64,000 nt of DNA from Pseudomonas sp. S37 (lineage in GTDB: Bacteria > Pseudomonadota > Gammaproteobacteria > Pseudomonadales > Pseudomonadaceae), in NCBI RefSeq assembly GCF_016658545.1, contig NZ_JACVZC010000014.1:1-64000 (forward strand), written 5' to 3'. Positions 52,034 to 61,900 of the stretch are shown in pieces. Every line of letters starts with the position of its first letter. The first letter of the stretch is position 1. Both the position numbers and the translations under genes were made by a program. Below the pieces are notes generated by a model. It ran no database searches, was not told where the DNA came from, and saw nothing but the letters and a program-made list of their open reading frames with translations.

Positions 52034-55000
52034 AGTTCATCGATGCATTGCCTTCCTGTGCGGGTGCATGCACGGCAACCTCGGGCGGTTTGCACTCATT
52101 CGGATTGCCCGGCTGCAGGTACGGCATCAGGATCGGCGCCATGCCCTTGAGCACCTGCACCGGCAGCGCCGAGGTAAATTTGAATGCTTCCGCCGAGCGC
52201 CCGGGGACGAAGGCGGTCAGGGTGCCGAAGTGGTTCTCGCCGAGGAAGAACACGAAGGTGGCGGTCCGGTTAAGCGAACGCGAGCCGATCAACCGACCAC
52301 CGGCACCAAAGCTTTCGATACGGTTGTCACCGGTACCGGTCTTGCCGCCCATCACCAGTGGTGTGCCGTCCTGCAGCTTGAAGCTGCCGGAAATGCGCCG
52401 CGCTGTACCCGCATCCACCACCTGCGACATGGCGCCTTTGAGTGCGCGCGCCACTTCGACCGGCAAAATCCGCACACCCCGGTCCGGGTCGGTGACCAGC
52501 TTGGTCTCGTAGGGTGTATTGGCCGCAAAGTGCAGGGTATCGATGCGCAGTGTGGGCAGGCGGACGCCGTCGTTCTGGATGATCCCGACCAGTTCGGAAA
52601 GGGCGGCAGGGCGGTCACCCGAGCTGCCGATGGCGGTAGCCAGCGACGGCACCAGGTGGTCGAACGGATAGCCCACGCGCTTCCAGCGCTGGTGGATGTC
52701 GAGGAACGCCTCGATCTCGACCATGGTGCGGATGCGGCTGTCACGGGCGCCCTGATGGCGGCTCTTGAACAGCCAGCCGTACACCTCCTGGCGCTCGAAA
52801 CGGCTGGCGTTGACCATTTCGGTCAAGGTCGAGCCCGGGTTCTTCAACAGGTAACCGAGCAACCACAGGTCCAGCGGGTGAACCTTGGCGATGTAGCCCT
52901 GGTCGGGCAGGTCATACTTGCCCGGGCCATAGGCTTCGTACATTTCCGACAGGCGACCGTCGGTCAGCTTGCCCAAGGCGATCTTGTCACCCTTGAGGTG
53001 GGCACGGACGAAGGCGTTGAAGGTTTCCTGGCCGGCCTCAGGGAACAGGTAGCGGTGCACGGCCGCCAGCCGCTGCGGGGTCACGCGCATGCTGTCGAGG
53101 AAGGTATCCAGGCGCTGCTGCGAGGTCTTGCGCTGGTACTTCTTCCAGAAGCGCATCAGGTAGTTGGTGCCTTCCTTGTCGGCGAAGCGCGCCAGGTATT
53201 CCTGGCGGCGCGGGTCGGAGTCGTCCTTGAGCAGCGGCACGCGGTTGTACGGTTGCTGATAGGTCACATAGCGCACCAGATCGCGCATCAGGCGGATGAA
53301 CGGCAAGTTGATCGATTCGCGCAGTGCATCCTTGAGCGTCGGGTTGCGGTTGTTGTCTTCCTTGCGGAAGTTGTTGAACACGTGCATGCCGCCGCCGGTG
53401 AAGAACGCCTCGCCGGTGTTGGCCGAGTACTTGCGCTCCAGCGCGGCGTCGAGCATGGCGTCCAGGCTCTGGTTCTTGCTGTTCTGCGCCAGCCATTCCA
53501 GCGACCACTGGGTGATGCGGTCGAGTTCGGCGACGTCCACCTTCTTCAGCTCGGCGGCCGGCTTGCCCGCGTATTTGTCGTGCAGCTCGGCGATGATTTC
53601 CAGGTAGGTGGTCAGTACCCGCAGCTTGGCCGTGGAGCCAAGCTCCAGCTTGCTGCCTTCGTTGATGTCGAAGGGCTGGTTGGTGCTGTCGGTCTGTACC
53701 CGTACCCGCGAGCCGTCAGCGGTGCGCTCGAACAAGGTGAAGCTGTAGCTCACCTGGTCGGTGGTCTTGGTGGTGAGCAGGCGTTCGCCAATCAGGCCGA
53801 TCTGCGCCGCAAAGGCTGGGTCGGCCAGGTTTTTCAGGTATTGGCTGACCTGCAATTGCAAGTCGGCCTGCAACGTACTGGTGGCCGAAACGTCGAGGCG
53901 GTCGAGGTCGTACAGCGGGCGGTTGAGCATGGCCGCCAGGCGGTTGCGCGCCAGGCTGATGCCCTTGTTGGTAACGATCGGCACGATAGTCGGCTGTGCT
54001 ACCCAGTCGCGGTACACCGCCTTGCTGGCCAGCGCGGCATCGGCCAGAGATTGCTCGATGACCTGGTTGGCGGCGAGTACGCGGATGTGCGAATCGGTAA
54101 GTTCGGCCAGCTCGACCCGGCCTTTGGACAAATAATGCGAAGGCCGGCGCTGGGCAATCATCAGTGACAGCACCTGGCGCAGGGCCAGGCCCCGGGCGGC
54201 CATGCTTTGCGGGTCGCTGGCGGTTGAGTTCAGCGCCTGGTTGACCTGGTCGAAGTCGGCGCCATACCACACCCGCAGGCCCTCGGCCATGCCATGCACT
54301 TCGCCATGCCCGGGCACGGCCGACAGCGGTACGCTGTTGAGGTAGTCACGCACGATGCGTTGACGCGCCTCGGTGGTGTCGGGGCCGCCCTGGTAAGCGC
54401 GCACGCTGGCTGAGACCATCTGGCGGATCTTTTCGGCGCCCGACACGGTCAGGCCATCCGGTGAGTGGCGATACTTTTCCAGTTGCGTGGCCAACGTGCT
54501 GCCGCCAGCCGACTGGCCGGGCAGGGCCAGGTACTTGGCCACCTGGCTGTAGGCGGCCTTGGCGAAGCGCGGCCAGTCCACGGCCGGGTTGTTGCGCGGG
54601 TCCTGGGTATCGAGCAGGTCGCGGTTCTCGATGAACAGCAGGCTGTTGACCATCACCGGCGGAATCGCCGCAAAGTCCGGGTACAGGTGCTGCGGGTAGT
54701 TGTACTGGTACAGCATGTCGCCGCGGCAGTCGGTGATCGACAGGCCGGCCTGGATCTTCTCGATATAGGGGGCGAAGAGCCCATGATCGACGTAGTTCAT
54801 CAATGCCGGCGAGAATTTGACCTGCTCGCTGATCAGATAGTCGCGCTTGAGCAGGCGCGGCAGGAACTCACCCAGGGCGCTGTAGCCCAGGCGTTTGTCG
54901 AACGGCCCGTCACCGGGGTAGACGATGGCATCGCTGGGGCCGGGCTGCAGCGAGTAGGTCAGCGTGCCGGCCAGTTTGCTGAATTCGCGCGATTGCAGTT

Positions 55001-55181
55001 CCGAGGTGCGGAATTCGTCATACGCGGCAACGCCGATGGCAATCAGTGCCACCAGCAGGATGAGGATGATCAGCCGCCACCATAGCCGACGCTGACGGGG
55101 GGACTTGGGTTGTGGCGTCTCGGCCGGAGGTATCTCGGGTGCTTCCGTTCTTCTTGGTTCCGATTGCCACAGTGCGCCCAT
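52032..55181 (-). CDS. Large divergent bifunctional class A penicillin-binding protein
   Basis: This 1049-residue protein has a cytoplasmic Pro-rich tail, one TM at about 34-53, a GT51 transglycosylase-like domain at about 145-345 and a transpeptidase domain at about 430-1030. Transpeptidase motifs are present: STAK at 516-519, SIN (in ESINLPFIR, near 655) and KTG at 947-949. The transglycosylase motif has E185 (FIENRD), but the usual EDxxFxxHxG and TQQ are altered (LLDTQDPRNNPAVDW, GGSTLATQLEK). About 250 extra residues lie between SxN and KTG. It is not mrcA, mrcB or pbpC by length. Function inferred: specialised peptidoglycan synthesis. Confidence 0.83.
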   Translation of the reverse strand: MGALWQSEPRRTEAPEIPPAETPQPKSPRQRRLWWRLIILILLVALIAIGVAAYDEFRTSELQSREFSKLAGTLTYSLQPGPSDAIVYPGDGPFDKRLGYSALGEFLPRLLKRDYLISEQVKFSPALMNYVDHGLFAPYIEKIQAGLSITDCRGDMLYQYNYPQHLYPDFAAIPPVMVNSLLFIENRDLLDTQDPRNNPAVDWPRFAKAAYSQVAKYLALPGQSAGGSTLATQLEKYRHSPDGLTVSGAEKIRQMVSASVRAYQGGPDTTEARQRIVRDYLNSVPLSAVPGHGEVHGMAEGLRVWYGADFDQVNQALNSTASDPQSMAARGLALRQVLSLMIAQRRPSHYLSKGRVELAELTDSHIRVLAANQVIEQSLADAALASKAVYRDWVAQPTIVPIVTNKGISLARNRLAAMLNRPLYDLDRLDVSATSTLQADLQLQVSQYLKNLADPAFAAQIGLIGERLLTTKTTDQVSYSFTLFERTADGSRVRVQTDSTNQPFDINEGSKLELGSTAKLRVLTTYLEIIAELHDKYAGKPAAELKKVDVAELDRITQWSLEWLAQNSKNQSLDAMLDAALERKYSANTGEAFFTGGGMHVFNNFRKEDNNRNPTLKDALRESINLPFIRLMRDLVRYVTYQQPYNRVPLLKDDSDPRRQEYLARFADKEGTNYLMRFWKKYQRKTSQQRLDTFLDSMRVTPQRLAAVHRYLFPEAGQETFNAFVRAHLKGDKIALGKLTDGRLSEMYEAYGPGKYDLPDQGYIAKVHPLDLWLLGYLLKNPGSTLTEMVNASRFERQEVYGWLFKSRHQGARDSRIRTMVEIEAFLDIHQRWKRVGYPFDHLVPSLATAIGSSGDRPAALSELVGIIQNDGVRLPTLRIDTLHFAANTPYETKLVTDPDRGVRILPVEVARALKGAMSQVVDAGTARRISGSFKLQDGTPLVMGGKTGTGDNRIESFGAGGRLIGSRSLNRTATFVFFLGENHFGTLTAFVPGRSAEAFKFTSALPVQVLKGMAPILMPYLQPGNPNECKPPEVAVHAPAQEGNASMN

Positions 55182-55363
55182 AGTCTTCTATCCGGCCAGG
55201 TGTTTTCGTCTTGCTTGTCTGAAGCTTAGACGTTGAGCGGGTAGGGTGAAAAATTTGTAGGAAGTGAAGAAAACAGGCGTAGGGCTATGCGGCTTTGGTG
55301 TGGGTTTCTTCATGCGTCGATGTTGCTATGGTGCCGCGGCCCCGGAGAACTCGCTGATTATTC

Positions 55364-55375
55364 CTGTATATACAG
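55364..55375. promoter_or_regulatory. 12-bp palindrome in the PBP/proY divergent region
   Basis: CTGTATATACAG is perfect and is itself enclosed by TCGCTG (55351-55356) and CAGCGA (55373-55378). The LexA form CTGT-N8-ACAG does not fit, because the centre here is 4 bases. The regulator is unknown. The rest of the 369-base gap holds no gene. Confidence 0.35.
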
Positions 55376-55525
55376 CGAAAATCCCTACAACGGTCTTCCT
55401 ATACTGCTCGCCCCCTTCGCCCTGCCGGGTGCTCTAACCCGGCATACGGGCCGGCCCACGAGGTCAGCCTGGCAAGCCAACGTCACGCCTATCGGCATGG
55501 CCGGTGCTGCACGAAGGTCAAATCC

Positions 55526-55533
55526 AATAACAA
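55526..55533 (+). promoter_or_regulatory. Candidate Hfq/Crc target motif of the proY-like gene
   Basis: AATAACAA matches AANAANAA, 18-25 bases before the ATG at 55551 and directly upstream of the ATGAGG ribosome site, the same placement as in opdH and tctC. Confidence 0.5.
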
Positions 55534-55550
55534 AATGAGGTTGTATTGCT

Positions 55551-56969
55551 ATGCCAGTCGGCAACCACCCTGCCCATGGCCAGGCCACTGAAGGCGGCCC
55601 GCTCAAGCGTGAACTGGGCGAACGGCACATCCGTCTGATGGCGCTGGGCGCCTGTATCGGTGTCGGTCTTTTCCTTGGCTCGGCCAAGGCTATCGAAATG
55701 GCCGGCCCGGCCATCATGCTGTCCTACATCATCGGCGGCCTGGCCATCCTGGTGATCATGCGTGCCCTTGGCGAAATGGCCGTGCACAACCCTGTCGCCG
55801 GCTCGTTCAGCCGCTATGCCCAGGACTACCTCGGCCCGTTGGCGGGCTTCCTGACCGGCTGGAACTACTGGTTCCTGTGGCTGGTGACCTGCGTGGCCGA
55901 AATCACCGCAGTGGCCATCTACATGGGCATCTGGTTCCCCGACGTACCACGCTGGATCTGGGCCCTGGCGGCGCTGGGCAGCATGGGCGCGGTCAACCTG
56001 GTGGCAGTAAAGGCCTTCGGTGAATTCGAGTTCTGGTTCGCCCTGATCAAGATCGTTACCATCATCGCCATGGTCCTCGGCGGCATCGGCGTCATTGCCT
56101 TCGGCTTTGGCAATGACGGTGTGGCAGTGGGTATCTCCAACCTGTGGAGCGATGGCGGCTTCATGCCCAACGGCGTGACCGGCGTGCTGATGTCGCTGCA
56201 GATGGTGATGTTCGCCTACCTGGGCGTGGAAATGATCGGCCTCACTGCCGGCGAAGCACGCAACCCGCAAAAGACCATTCCGCAAGCCATTGGCTCGGTG
56301 TTCTGGCGCATCCTGCTGTTCTACGTTGGCGCGCTGTTCGTGATCCTGTCGATCTACCCGTGGAACGAAATCGGCAGCCAGGGCAGCCCGTTCGTCATGA
56401 CCTTCGAGCGCCTTGGCATCAAGACCGCCGCCGGCATCATCAACTTCGTGGTCATCACTGCAGCGTTGTCGTCTTGCAACGGTGGCATCTTCAGCACCGG
56501 GCGCATGCTCTACAGCCTGGCGCAGAACGGCCAGGCGCCGGCGCCTTTCGCCCGTACCTCGAAAAACGGCGTGCCGCGCAATGCGCTGCTGCTGTCGATA
56601 GGCGCGCTGCTGCTGGGCGTGCTGGCCAACTACCTGGTGCCTGAGAAGGTATTTGTCTGGGTGACATCGATCGCCACCTTTGGCGCGATCTGGACCTGGG
56701 TGATGATCCTGCTGGCGCAGCTGAAGTTCCGGGCCGGGCTTACCACTGCCGAGCGCAAGGGGCTGAAGTACCGCATGTGGCTGTGGCCGCTGAGCTCGTA
56801 CCTGGCGCTGGCGTTCCTGGTGCTGGTGGTCGGCCTGATGGCGTACTTCGAGGATACGCGTGTGGCGCTGTATATCGGCCCGGCGTTCCTGGTGCTGCTG
56901 ACGGTGCTGTATTACGCGTTCCGGTTGGCACCGAAAGAGGTGCAGGGTGTGGCCAGTACTGCGTCCTGA
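55551..56969 (+). CDS. proY: Amino-acid permease, ProY-like
   Basis: This 472-residue APC-family transporter has 12 membrane segments. The AAT-subfamily signature near the N-terminus (ERHIRLMALGACIGVGLFLG, then SAKAIEMAGPAIMLSYIIGG) and GEARNPQKTIPQAIGSVFWR near 228 are clear. Close relatives are the proline permease ProY and other proline, GABA or D-amino-acid permeases. ProY is the best guess, but the substrate cannot be decided from sequence. It is monocistronic. An A-rich Crc-type motif covers its ribosome site region. Confidence 0.85.
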   Translation: MPVGNHPAHGQATEGGPLKRELGERHIRLMALGACIGVGLFLGSAKAIEMAGPAIMLSYIIGGLAILVIMRALGEMAVHNPVAGSFSRYAQDYLGPLAGFLTGWNYWFLWLVTCVAEITAVAIYMGIWFPDVPRWIWALAALGSMGAVNLVAVKAFGEFEFWFALIKIVTIIAMVLGGIGVIAFGFGNDGVAVGISNLWSDGGFMPNGVTGVLMSLQMVMFAYLGVEMIGLTAGEARNPQKTIPQAIGSVFWRILLFYVGALFVILSIYPWNEIGSQGSPFVMTFERLGIKTAAGIINFVVITAALSSCNGGIFSTGRMLYSLAQNGQAPAPFARTSKNGVPRNALLLSIGALLLGVLANYLVPEKVFVWVTSIATFGAIWTWVMILLAQLKFRAGLTTAERKGLKYRMWLWPLSSYLALAFLVLVVGLMAYFEDTRVALYIGPAFLVLLTVLYYAFRLAPKEVQGVASTAS

Positions 56970-56980
56970 TCTGAAATCTT

Positions 56981-57100
56981 GGGGCCGCTTTGCGGCCCAT
57001 CGCGACACAAGGCCGCTCCTACAAGGGAACGCGTACACCCTGTAGGAGCGGCCTTGCCGGGGCGCCGGACCGGTCGGATGGGCTGCAAAGCAGCCCCGGC
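56981..57100. repeat. Second copy of the GCGACACAAGGCCGC inverted repeat
   Basis: GGGCCGC-TTT-GCGGCCC hairpin, then ATCGCGACACAAGGCC and GCTCCTACA. The right half has TGTAGGAGCGGCCTTG, a diverged stretch, and GATGGGCTGCAAAGCAGCCCC (split in two by the 57080 position). It lies between convergent genes, as does the copy at 8567-8669. Confidence 0.75.
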
Positions 57101-57106
57101 TATTTA

Positions 57107-58726
57107 TCAGGCCGCCACCTCACTGTGCGGCTCAAAGCTGTCCGCCCGCGCCAGTTGCCACATGCGTGAATAGAACTGGCCATTCACCTCGCCCGTCAGC
57201 AACTCCCCCGGCTTCAAGAACACATGCATCTGCGAGAACAGCTTGATCTCGGTGGCCGATACCCGCCGTACCAGGTGCTTGGCTTCCAGCTGCTCGGGAT
57301 GGTTCAACCCCGCCGCAGCAAGCATTTCTGCCAAGGCACGCAAGGTGTTGTGGTGGAAGTTCAACACCCGCTGGGCTTTGTCCGGCACCACCAGCGCACG
57401 CTGGCGTAGCGGGTCTTGCGTGGCCACGCCGGTCGGGCACTTGTTGGTGTGGCAGCTCTGCGACTGGATACAGCCGATGGCAAACATGAAGCCGCGTGCC
57501 GAGTTGGCCCAGTCGGCGCCAATGGCCAGCACGCTGGCGATGTCGAAGGCGCTGACGATCTTGCCGCTGGCGCCCAGCTTGATCTTGTCGCGCAGGTTCA
57601 GGCCGACCAGGGTGTTGTGCACGAACAGCAGGCCTTCACGCAGCGGCACGCCGATATGGTCGGTGAACTCCACGGGCGCGGCACCGGTGCCGCCCTCCTT
57701 GCCATCGACGACGATAAAGTCCGGCAGAATGCCGGTTTCCAGCATGGCCTTGGCGATGCCCATGAACTCCCACGGGTGGCCCAGGCAGAACTTGAAGCCC
57801 ACCGGCTTGCCGCCCGACAGTTCACGCAGCTGGGCGATGAACTGCATCATCTCGATGGGGGTGGAAAAGGCGCTGTGGCGCGACGGCGAGATGCAGTCTT
57901 CGCCCATCAGCACGCCGCGGGTTTCGGCAATTTCCTGGGTGACCTTGTGCTTGGGCAGGATGCCGCCATGGCCGGGCTTGGCACCCTGGCTCATCTTGAT
58001 CTCGATCATGCGTACCTGCGGGGTGCGCGCCTGGGCGGCGAAGCGCTCGGGGTCGAAGCGCCCGTCTGGCGTGCGGCACCCGAAGTAGCCGCTGCCCAGT
58101 TCCCAGACCAGGTCACCACCGTGTTCGCGGTGGTAAGGGCTGATGCTGCCTTCGCCGGTGTCGTGGTGGAAATTGCCCAGCTTGGCACCCTGGTTGAGGG
58201 CGCGGATGGCGTTGGCGCTGAGCGAGCCGAAGCTCATTGCCGAGATATTGAACACCGACGCCGAGTACGGCTGGCTGCACTGTGGCCCGCCGACAATGAC
58301 ACGGAAGCTGGCCGGGTCGGTCAAGGGCGCCGGGCGCATGGAATGGCCGATGAACTCGAAGCCGGACTCGTACACGTCGATCAGGGTGCCGAACGGTTTG
58401 TCCGAGGCTTCGTTCTTGGCACGGGCATACACCAGCGAGCGCTGAGCACGCGAAAACGGCAGGGCGTCGCTGTCGGACTCCAGCAGGTACTGGCGGATTT
58501 CCGGGCGAATGGCTTCGACCAGGTAGCGGATGTTACCCAGGATCGGGTAGTTGCGGCGCACCGCGTGACGCTTCTGCAACAGGTCGAACAGGCCGATCAG
58601 GCTGAGGATGCCGGTGGTCAGGGTGAACGGCCACAACCATTCGTGGTGGGTGAAGGGCAGGCTCGCCAACGTGAACAGTACACAAGCGGCGAAGAAGGCG
58701 TAGCGGCTGAGAAGTGACAGGCTCAT
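57107..58726 (-). CDS. FMN/3Fe-4S glutamate-synthase-like membrane protein
   Basis: This 539-residue protein resembles the central and FMN domains of the GltB subunit of glutamate synthase, but lacks the glutaminase domain. Two membrane segments lie at about 5-22 and 30-48. The FMN domain includes VVDGKEGGTGAAPVEFTDH. C419, C425 and C430 (CIQSQSCHTNKCPTGVATQD) have the C-x5-C-x4-C spacing of the GltS 3Fe-4S cluster. It begins at ATG 58726. The longer frame lacks support. The electron partner and substrate are unknown. Confidence 0.88.
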   Translation of the reverse strand: MSLSLLSRYAFFAACVLFTLASLPFTHHEWLWPFTLTTGILSLIGLFDLLQKRHAVRRNYPILGNIRYLVEAIRPEIRQYLLESDSDALPFSRAQRSLVYARAKNEASDKPFGTLIDVYESGFEFIGHSMRPAPLTDPASFRVIVGGPQCSQPYSASVFNISAMSFGSLSANAIRALNQGAKLGNFHHDTGEGSISPYHREHGGDLVWELGSGYFGCRTPDGRFDPERFAAQARTPQVRMIEIKMSQGAKPGHGGILPKHKVTQEIAETRGVLMGEDCISPSRHSAFSTPIEMMQFIAQLRELSGGKPVGFKFCLGHPWEFMGIAKAMLETGILPDFIVVDGKEGGTGAAPVEFTDHIGVPLREGLLFVHNTLVGLNLRDKIKLGASGKIVSAFDIASVLAIGADWANSARGFMFAIGCIQSQSCHTNKCPTGVATQDPLRQRALVVPDKAQRVLNFHHNTLRALAEMLAAAGLNHPEQLEAKHLVRRVSATEIKLFSQMHVFLKPGELLTGEVNGQFYSRMWQLARADSFEPHSEVAA

Positions 58727-58865
58727 ACGGGGTCCTTGCGATGGCGCGGTCAGGCTCACGGCCTGGGGGCAAACCCCGACCATAGCCAACTTGCCAGGCC
58801 CTGCAAATTAAAATCGGGGTAGCGAAAATCATTCTCGAATCGAGCCAGGTTGTCTGCGCGATACG

Positions 58866-58939
58866 CTGTGGGAGCGGGTTTACCCGCGAATGCGATGGTG
58901 GAGCCAACGACGCATTCGCGGGTGAACCCGCTCCCACAG
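58866..58939. repeat. REP pair between lhr end and the FMN-protein gene
   Basis: Tail-to-tail units CTGTGGGAGCGGGTTTACCC-GCGAATGCG and CGCATTCGCGGGTGAACCC-GCTCCCACAG, the same arrangement as at 31698 and 47291. Confidence 0.88.
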
Positions 58940-58960
58940 CAGTGCGCTTTGGATTTTCGT

Positions 58961-61900
58961 TTATGCCCAATGCGTATCGCGCAGCAGCTTCTGCCGCCAG
59001 CTTTCCTGCTCGTGCGCCGGCGCCTCGACCAGATACGAATAGCGCCCGGCCACCCGCACCGCCACCGGCACCCCGTCGCGATACAGCAGGCGATTTCCAC
59101 CCACCGCCGGTACCTTGGCCCCCGGCAGCAACGAGCCGATCAGGTTCAGCGGGTCGCTGGCACTCACCACCAGCAGCGCGCCGTCCGGCTCACGACGGCG
59201 TACCTGGCGCAGCAACCCCACCGCCTCCGGCAAGGCGAACTGTTCGCCGGCGAGCCCGGCAATGAAGCGCCCGCCCCGGATCTCGCCACGTGCCTCCAGC
59301 CGGTGGTAGCAGCGCAGCAGTTCACGCCAGGGCGGCAGCACATCACTTTCGCGCTCCAGCAGCCGCCAGCAAACCACGCCATAGCGGCGTAACAGCGTGC
59401 GGGCGATATGTTCCAGGCGCTGGCTGTCATCCACTGTGCCCCGGCGCAGCAAGGCCCAGCGCCCGGCATGGGCCATGCTGCTGGACAATGGCGCATGGCC
59501 GCGTCGGCTGTTGCGTGACGTGCGTTTCGCCGCAGGGGTAATCAGGCTGCGTAGGCCGGTAAAGCTGTCGGCGCCCACAAGGCCGGCGCCTACCAGTTCC
59601 TGCAGTGCTGTTTCCAGTTCGCTGGGCAGCAGGTGTGCATCGTGTGTCAGTTCGTCAAAGAACAGCGCGCCCTGTGCCTGCAGCACCTCGTGCACGCGTT
59701 GCGCCCGCGCCCCAAGGCTTTCCAGGGCAGGTACCGGGGCAAGGCTGCGCCACAGGTTCAGGTGTTCACGCGCCAGCAGTACCAGCGGTGTGCTGGACAA
59801 GGTATTGCTCGCCACGCTCGCGGCCAGCCGGCTCCAGGCGAACTGCCCGTTGCGGCAGGCATCATCAAGCCAGTGCGGGCTGTAGTCCTTGATGCGCGCC
59901 GGCAGCAACTCGGCCTCCCAGGCCCCGGCCGCGCTGGGGAAACCCTGCAACTGGCCCAGCACTTCGGCCACCGCTTGCGGGCCACGCAGGCGTTCTTCAG
60001 GCGCCATATGCTGCCAGTCGAACAGAAAACGCATGAAGTCCTGCAAGCTGACCGGTTCGATCTCGCGGCGCAGGCGTTTGACCGTGTAGCGGTGGATGCG
60101 CGCCAGCAGATGGCGTTCGCACCATTGCAGGTCGCTTGCACCGGGGCTGAAATGCCCGCGCAGCACATAGCCTTCGGTTTCCAGGCGGGCCAGCGCCTGC
60201 CTGATGTCGCTTGCCGGCTTGCCCAGTGGCGCAGCGATTTGCGCCTGAGACTGCGGGCCATGGCCACTCAGGCGGGCGCGCAGCAGCTCGCTCAGTGCGC
60301 TATCGGCGTCGATGGCCAGGTGGAAGCCGGGGAGTAATTCCAGCACTGGTTCCAATCGCGCTGCCGGGTAGAGCGCCAGCATCAGATTCAGGCGTTCGCG
60401 GGCCAACCACAGATTGTGATCGGCCAGGCGCAAGGCTCGCCCTGCCTTGGCCAGTTGCCTCAGTAGCAGATCCCAGCCGGGGTTGGCCTGGACTTCCGCC
60501 TTGCTGATGGCGCCCAGGCTCATCAGCGCTTCGTGCATTTCGTCGGCATTGCCTGGCTGTGGCCAGGCCTCGGCCGCGACTGCGGCAATGGCATCGACGT
60601 CCAGCGCACCCAGGTCGTCGCTGCTTTGCACTTCGTTCCAGCGCCGGTTCAGCACTGCCTGCGTACGCCGCTCTTCCAGAGGCGCATCGTCGAGGAAGGC
60701 GTACGGGCGGGCATTCAGAATCGCCGCAGCCAGTGGCGAGGGGGCAGGCAGGTCGCGGCACAGCAGGCGCACTGCGCCGCTTTCCATGCGGCGCAACAGG
60801 GCCAGCCAACCTTCGCTGTCCATGGCCTCATGCAGGCAGTCGTCGAGGGTTTGCTCGACCAGCGGGTGATCGGGGATCTGCCGCTCGCCGACGATGTTCT
60901 CCAGGCAGGCGATCTGGTCGGGGAACACTGCGGCAACCAGGTCTTCGCTCTTCATGCGCTGGATCTGCGGCGCCACTTTGCACCCGCCCACAAAGCGCGG
61001 CAGGGCCATGGCCACACCGGCATTCCAGCGCCAGCGCACGCCGAACAGCGGCGCATCGAGCAGGGCCTGAATGAGGATCGGCTCGGCGCTGCGGCTGTTC
61101 AGGTAGCGCCACACTTCATCAAGTTCGAAGCTATGACTGGTGGACAGCGACAGCACGATGGCGTCCTCGCTGGCTGCCGCCTGCAATTCGAAGTTGAAGG
61201 TGCGGCAGAAGCGCTTGCGCAAGGCCAGGCCCCAGGCGCGGTTGATGCGGCTGCCGTAGGGCGAATGGATGATCAGCTGGGTACCGCCGGATTCGTCGAA
61301 AAAACGCTCCATTACCAGGGTGTCCTGCGAGGGCAGTGCACCCAGCACATCGCGGGTGCGGGCGAGGTAGTCGAGCAACTGGCTGGCACTGTCTTCGCCC
61401 AATTCGAAGGTAGCCTGCAGCCATGGCAGCGCCTCGGCCATGTTGCCGCCAGACTGCGTCAGTTGCTGGTCGATCTGCGCCTGCAAGCGGGCCACTGCAG
61501 CCGACAGCTCATCGCTGCGCCCCGGCGCCTCACCCAGCCAGAACGGAATGGTCGGCGGCAGCCCTTGAGCATCTTCCACCCGGACCCGACCCGGCTCGAC
61601 GCGCAGGATACGATAGGAGGCATTGCCCAGCTGGAAGATATCGCCAGCGATGCTCTCCACCGCAAAGTCTTCATTGACGCTGCCGATGTTCAGTGCCTGC
61701 GGCTCCAGCAACACGCTGTAGTCGGCGTTGTCGGGGATGGTGCCGCCGCTGGTCAGTGCCGTCAGCTGGCTGCCGCGGCGGCCGCGCAAGGTGCCGCTGA
61801 CTGCATCGCGGTGCAGGTAGGCACTGCGCACGCCCTGGCGGCCGTTGTAACCCTCGGCAAGCATGCGCAGCAGGGCCTGGTAGTGATTCTGGTCAAGTTC

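Noticed and set aside
55364..55375. CTGTATATACAG as a LexA box
   Set aside because: The SOS box is CTGT-N8-ACAG. Here the centre is only 4 bases, so the half-sites would be mis-spaced.
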